A stretch of 9,487 nt of DNA from Pseudomonas sp. (GTDB lineage: Bacteria > Pseudomonadota > Gammaproteobacteria > Pseudomonadales > Pseudomonadaceae). The DNA lies in NCBI GenBank assembly GCA_003488145.1, contig DNMQ01000005.1, positions 1-9,487 on the forward strand, in the 5' to 3' direction. Under the pieces are notes generated by a model, which ran no database searches, had not been told where the DNA came from, and saw only the letters and a program-made list of their open reading frames with translations. The position numbers and the translations under genes were made by a program. Below are positions 6,676 through 9,487 of this stretch, one piece after another. Each line of letters starts with the position of its first letter. Position 1 is the first letter of the stretch.

Positions 6676-8112
6676 TCAGAACGACTTCAGCATCCTGCCC
6701 AGCAACTCCATCGCCTGCTCGCTGCGCGCGTCCCATGGATGGCCGTGATTCAGGCGCGCGCAGTTGCGAAAGCGCTGGGTCGCCGAAAAGATCGGCCCTG
6801 GCGCCAGGCTGATGCCCTGGGCTAGCGCCAGTTGCAGCAGCTGCAGCGAATCCACCTGCTCGGGAAATTCGAACCACAGAAAGTAGCCGCCGCTGGGCCG
6901 GGTGACCCGCGTGCTCGCTGGGAAATGGCGGGCCGCGGAGGCGAGCATCGCGCCCTGCTGCATCTCCAGCGCATGGCGCAGCTTGCGCAGGTGACGGTCG
7001 TAGCCGCCGTGCTGCAGGTAATCGGCAATGGCGGCCTGCGCCGGCACTGACGGCGAGATGGTGGTCATCAGCTTGAGCCGGGCGATCTGCTCGGCATAGC
7101 GACCGCCGGCAACCCAGCCGACGCGGTAACCGGGCGCGAGACTCTTGGAGAACGAGCCGCAGTGCATCACCAGACCTTCGCGGTCATGGCTTTTCACCGG
7201 CTTGGGCGGCTCGCGGGTGAAGTACAGCTCGGCGTAGACGTCGTCCTCGATCAGCGGCACCTGATGGCGCTGCAACAGCTCATAGAGCTGCTGCTTCTTC
7301 GCCTCGCCCATGCTCGCGCCGAGCGGGTTCTGCAGGCTGCTCATGAACCAGCAGGCCTTGATCGGCAAGTGCGCGAGGCGATCGGCGAGGATGTCGAGGT
7401 CGATGCCTTCCCGCGGGTGGACGGGAATCTCCACCGCCTTGAGCTTGAGCCGTTCCAGTACCTGCAGCGTGGCGTAAAACGCTGGCGCCTCGATGGCCAC
7501 CAGGTCGCCCGGTTCGGTCACCACCTGCAGGCAGAGGTTCAGAGCCTCCATCGCACCGGTGGTGATCACCAGTTCGTCCATCGGCAGCATCACACCGCTG
7601 ACCATGTAGCGCAGGGCGATCTGCCTGCGCAGGTCCGGGTTGCCGGCGGTCATCTCGGCAATCACCTCGCGTGCCGGCATGTCGCGCACGCTTTGCGCCA
7701 TCGAGCGTGCGAGCCGTTGCAGGGGAAACAGTTCGGGGCTGGGAAAGGCCGAACCGAAGGGTACGGTGGCCGGATCGCGCAGCGAGGCGAGCACGGAGAA
7801 GACCAGCTCGCTGACGCCCACCTCGGTGGTTTCCGCCGGGCGGGTGCTGATGTCTGGTTCGTGCAGCGGGCGCTTGGCATGTTCGCGAACGAAATAGCCC
7901 GAACGCGCCCGCGCCTGGATCAGCCCGCGGTCTTCCAGCAGGTAGTAGGCCTGGAACACGGTGGACGGGCTGACGCCATAGGTGCGGCTGGCGTGGCGCA
8001 CCGAGGGCACCTTTTCCCCGGGGGCGAGCACGCCGCTGCGGATCAGTTCGGCAATCTCGTCGGCGAATTTCTCGTAGCGCTTCATCGTGTCCGGGCCGTG
8101 GCGGTTGGGCAT
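6676..8112 (-). CDS. MocR-type regulator (GntR HTH + PLP aminotransferase domain)
   Basis: Fusion regulator of 478 residues, typical for the MocR/GabR/PdxR class. The N-terminal GntR winged helix (about residues 12-76) shows IAELIRSGVLAPGEKVPSVR, then YGVSPSTVFQAYYLLEDRGL and the wing ARSGYFV. After a linker, residues about 105-478 form a fold-type I aminotransferase domain with the PLP residues in place: Asn262 (QNPLG), Asp290 and Tyr293 (LIEDDVYAEL), the Schiff-base Lys323 (GSFSKSLAPGYRVGW) and the carboxylate-binding Arg453 (CARLNHGHP). The intact PLP site suggests it senses PLP or an amino compound as an external aldimine. The target is unknown: no amino-acid or vitamin B6 gene is adjacent. 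Neither ATG 8112 nor ATG 8085 (MKRYEKFADEI, closer to the family N-terminus) has a good ribosome site. It starts seven bases after the ccoG stop on the same strand and converges with the cyclase gene across a 27-bp gap that shows no clear hairpin. Confidence 0.93.
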   Translation of the reverse strand: MPNRHGPDTMKRYEKFADEIAELIRSGVLAPGEKVPSVRHASRTYGVSPSTVFQAYYLLEDRGLIQARARSGYFVREHAKRPLHEPDISTRPAETTEVGVSELVFSVLASLRDPATVPFGSAFPSPELFPLQRLARSMAQSVRDMPAREVIAEMTAGNPDLRRQIALRYMVSGVMLPMDELVITTGAMEALNLCLQVVTEPGDLVAIEAPAFYATLQVLERLKLKAVEIPVHPREGIDLDILADRLAHLPIKACWFMSSLQNPLGASMGEAKKQQLYELLQRHQVPLIEDDVYAELYFTREPPKPVKSHDREGLVMHCGSFSKSLAPGYRVGWVAGGRYAEQIARLKLMTTISPSVPAQAAIADYLQHGGYDRHLRKLRHALEMQQGAMLASAARHFPASTRVTRPSGGYFLWFEFPEQVDSLQLLQLALAQGISLAPGPIFSATQRFRNCARLNHGHPWDARSEQAMELLGRMLKSF

Positions 8113-8119
8113 GGCCAGT

Positions 8120-9487
8120 CTACTGGCGCAGCGTCGCGATGGGGGCGACGAAGGTACTCGGTGTACTCACCCGGCTGCTTGGCTCGGCCAGGTCGCTGAC
8201 CTCGAAGCGCAGCTCGCGGCTGAAGTCGCGGGCGTTGTCGAGCAGCGCAACGCTGACCGGCAGGTCGGCGATCTCGCCCGGGGCCAGGGCGATCTCGCGC
8301 GGTCCCTGCAGTGCGAACGGCCCGCCTTCCAGCCCGAGCGCGTAGCGGCGCGGTTGCTGGGTCTTGTTGATCAGCTTGAGGCGGTACATGTTTTCGATCT
8401 GCCCCTGCATGTTCTCGCGGTACAGCGTGCGGTCGCGGGTGACGTCCAGCTGCAGCTGCGGCCGCGCGTCCAGTGCCCAGATGAAGGCGGCGATCATCGC
8501 CGTCATCGCCACGGCATACCCGATCAGGCGCGGACGCAAGAGACGGGTGGCGCCGCCTTTGAGCACGCGTTCGGAGGTGTAGCGCAGCAGGCCGCGAGCG
8601 TAACCCATCCGGTCCATGACGCTGTCGCAGACGTCGATGCAGGCGCCGCAGCTGATGCAGTCCAGCTGCAGGCCGTCGCGGATGTCGATGCCGGTGGGGC
8701 AGACCTGCACGCACAGCGTGCAGTCGACGCAGTCACCGAGGCCCTGCGCGCGCGGGTCGCTGCCCTTGCGTCGCGCGCCGCGGTTTTCGCCACGGGCTGT
8801 GTCGTAGGAGACGAGTAGGGTGTCGGCGTCGAACATCACGCTCTGAAAGCGCGAGTAAGGGCATATGTGCAGGCACACCTGCTCGCGCAGCCAGCCGGCG
8901 TTGATGTAGGTCGCGGCAGTGAAGAACAGAAGCCAGAAACAGGTGGTCGCGCCGAGCCCGAAGCGGGCGAGGTCGCCCACCAGCTCGCGCACCGGAGTGA
9001 AGTAGCCGACGAAGGCCAGCGCCGTGGCCAGGCTGATGGCCAGCCACAGCGTGTGCTTGGCGGCACGGCGCAACAGCTTGGCGGCCGACCAGGGCGCGGC
9101 GTCGAGCTTGATGCGCTGCAGGCGATCACCCTCGGTGACCTTTTCCACCCACATGAACATCCAGGTCCAGCTGCTCTGCGGGCAGGCGTAGCCGCACCAG
9201 ATGCGTCCGGCCAGCACGGTGATGAAGAACAGGCCGAACGCGGCGATGATCAGAATCGCCGAGAGCAAGATGAAATCCTGCGGCCAGAACGTGGCGCCGA
9301 AGATGTGAAACTGCTGCCGGTCCAGATCCCACAGCACCGCCTGGCGACCGTTCCAGTTCAGCCAGACGGTGCCGAAGTAGAGCAGCATCAGCAGCGCGCC
9401 GCCCAACAGGCGCAGGTTGCGGAACCGGCCGCTGAAACTGCGCGTATGAATGGGCCCGCCGCTCTGCGCGGGCGTCAGGCGGATCGG
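8120..9487 (-). CDS. ccoG: CcoG/RdxA/FixG cbb3 oxidase assembly protein (5' end cut by window)
   Basis: Membrane iron-sulfur protein needed to assemble cbb3-type cytochrome c oxidase; the family is described as a Cu(II) reductase supplying Cu(I) to the oxidase. The frame is open to the window edge, so the N-terminus is missing; 455 residues are visible. Hydrophobic segments include LLGGALLMLLYFGTVWL, FILLSAILIIAAFGLFFITV, LWLAISLATALAFVGYF, CFWLLFFTAATYI and YAVAMTAMIAAFIWAL. Cys motifs are CGYACP and CLHICPY plus a tandem ferredoxin-type pair, CVDCTLCVQVCP (about 8700-8735) and CISCGACIDVC (about 8630-8662), for two [4Fe-4S] clusters. The C-terminal ~110 residues form the Ig-like FixG C-terminal domain. 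A TTG at 9406 could be mistaken for a start, but family homology (HTRSFSGRFRNLRLLGG) continues upstream of it. The next gene downstream is the MocR regulator, not ccoH. Confidence 0.95.
   Translation of the reverse strand, partial: PIRLTPAQSGGPIHTRSFSGRFRNLRLLGGALLMLLYFGTVWLNWNGRQAVLWDLDRQQFHIFGATFWPQDFILLSAILIIAAFGLFFITVLAGRIWCGYACPQSSWTWMFMWVEKVTEGDRLQRIKLDAAPWSAAKLLRRAAKHTLWLAISLATALAFVGYFTPVRELVGDLARFGLGATTCFWLLFFTAATYINAGWLREQVCLHICPYSRFQSVMFDADTLLVSYDTARGENRGARRKGSDPRAQGLGDCVDCTLCVQVCPTGIDIRDGLQLDCISCGACIDVCDSVMDRMGYARGLLRYTSERVLKGGATRLLRPRLIGYAVAMTAMIAAFIWALDARPQLQLDVTRDRTLYRENMQGQIENMYRLKLINKTQQPRRYALGLEGGPFALQGPREIALAPGEIADLPVSVALLDNARDFSRELRFEVSDLAEPSSRVSTPSTFVAPIATLRQ

Noticed and set aside
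9404..9406. TTG as a start codon for ccoG
   Set aside because: Recognisable CcoG sequence continues upstream to the window edge, so the real start lies outside.

Overview
The window is GC-rich, with strong G/C bias at third codon positions and almost no unused space. The proteins resemble those of the Pseudomonas / Stutzerimonas group of Gammaproteobacteria. This placement rests on protein resemblance recalled from memory, not on a search. No tRNA, rRNA, insertion sequence, CRISPR array or phage gene was seen, so this looks like ordinary chromosomal sequence with an accessory, stress-related flavour.

Layout from left to right. (1) The + strand starts inside an inner-membrane RND efflux permease of the TriC-like subfamily, missing only its extreme N-terminus; its partner genes should lie to the left. 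(2) A TetR-family repressor gene converges on it from the - strand, with a GC-rich hairpin between the two stop codons. (3) The tetR gene is divergent from a glutathione S-transferase gene. The 135-bp gap between them holds a plausible sigma-70 promoter with an inverted repeat in its spacer, the usual arrangement for a TetR operator. (4) Four bases after the GST gene starts an exported metallo-beta-lactamase-fold protein whose zinc site is largely destroyed, so it is probably a pseudoenzyme. (5) After 42 bp comes a PAS-GAF-GGDEF diguanylate cyclase gene interrupted by a one-base frameshift between PAS and GAF. (6) Converging from the right are a MocR-type regulator (GntR DNA-binding domain fused to a PLP aminotransferase domain) and, upstream of it on the - strand, ccoG/rdxA, the cbb3 oxidase assembly factor, which runs off the right edge.

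How the genes may work together (inference). TetR probably controls the GST promoter and perhaps itself. The GST, the MBL-like gene and the broken cyclase are co-oriented and closely spaced, so they could share one transcript. That would join an electrophile or xenobiotic response to a periplasmic protein of unknown role and a c-di-GMP enzyme. The RND pump fits a detoxification theme but is convergent, so its control is not shown here. The ccoG gene belongs to respiration and is not obviously linked to the rest.
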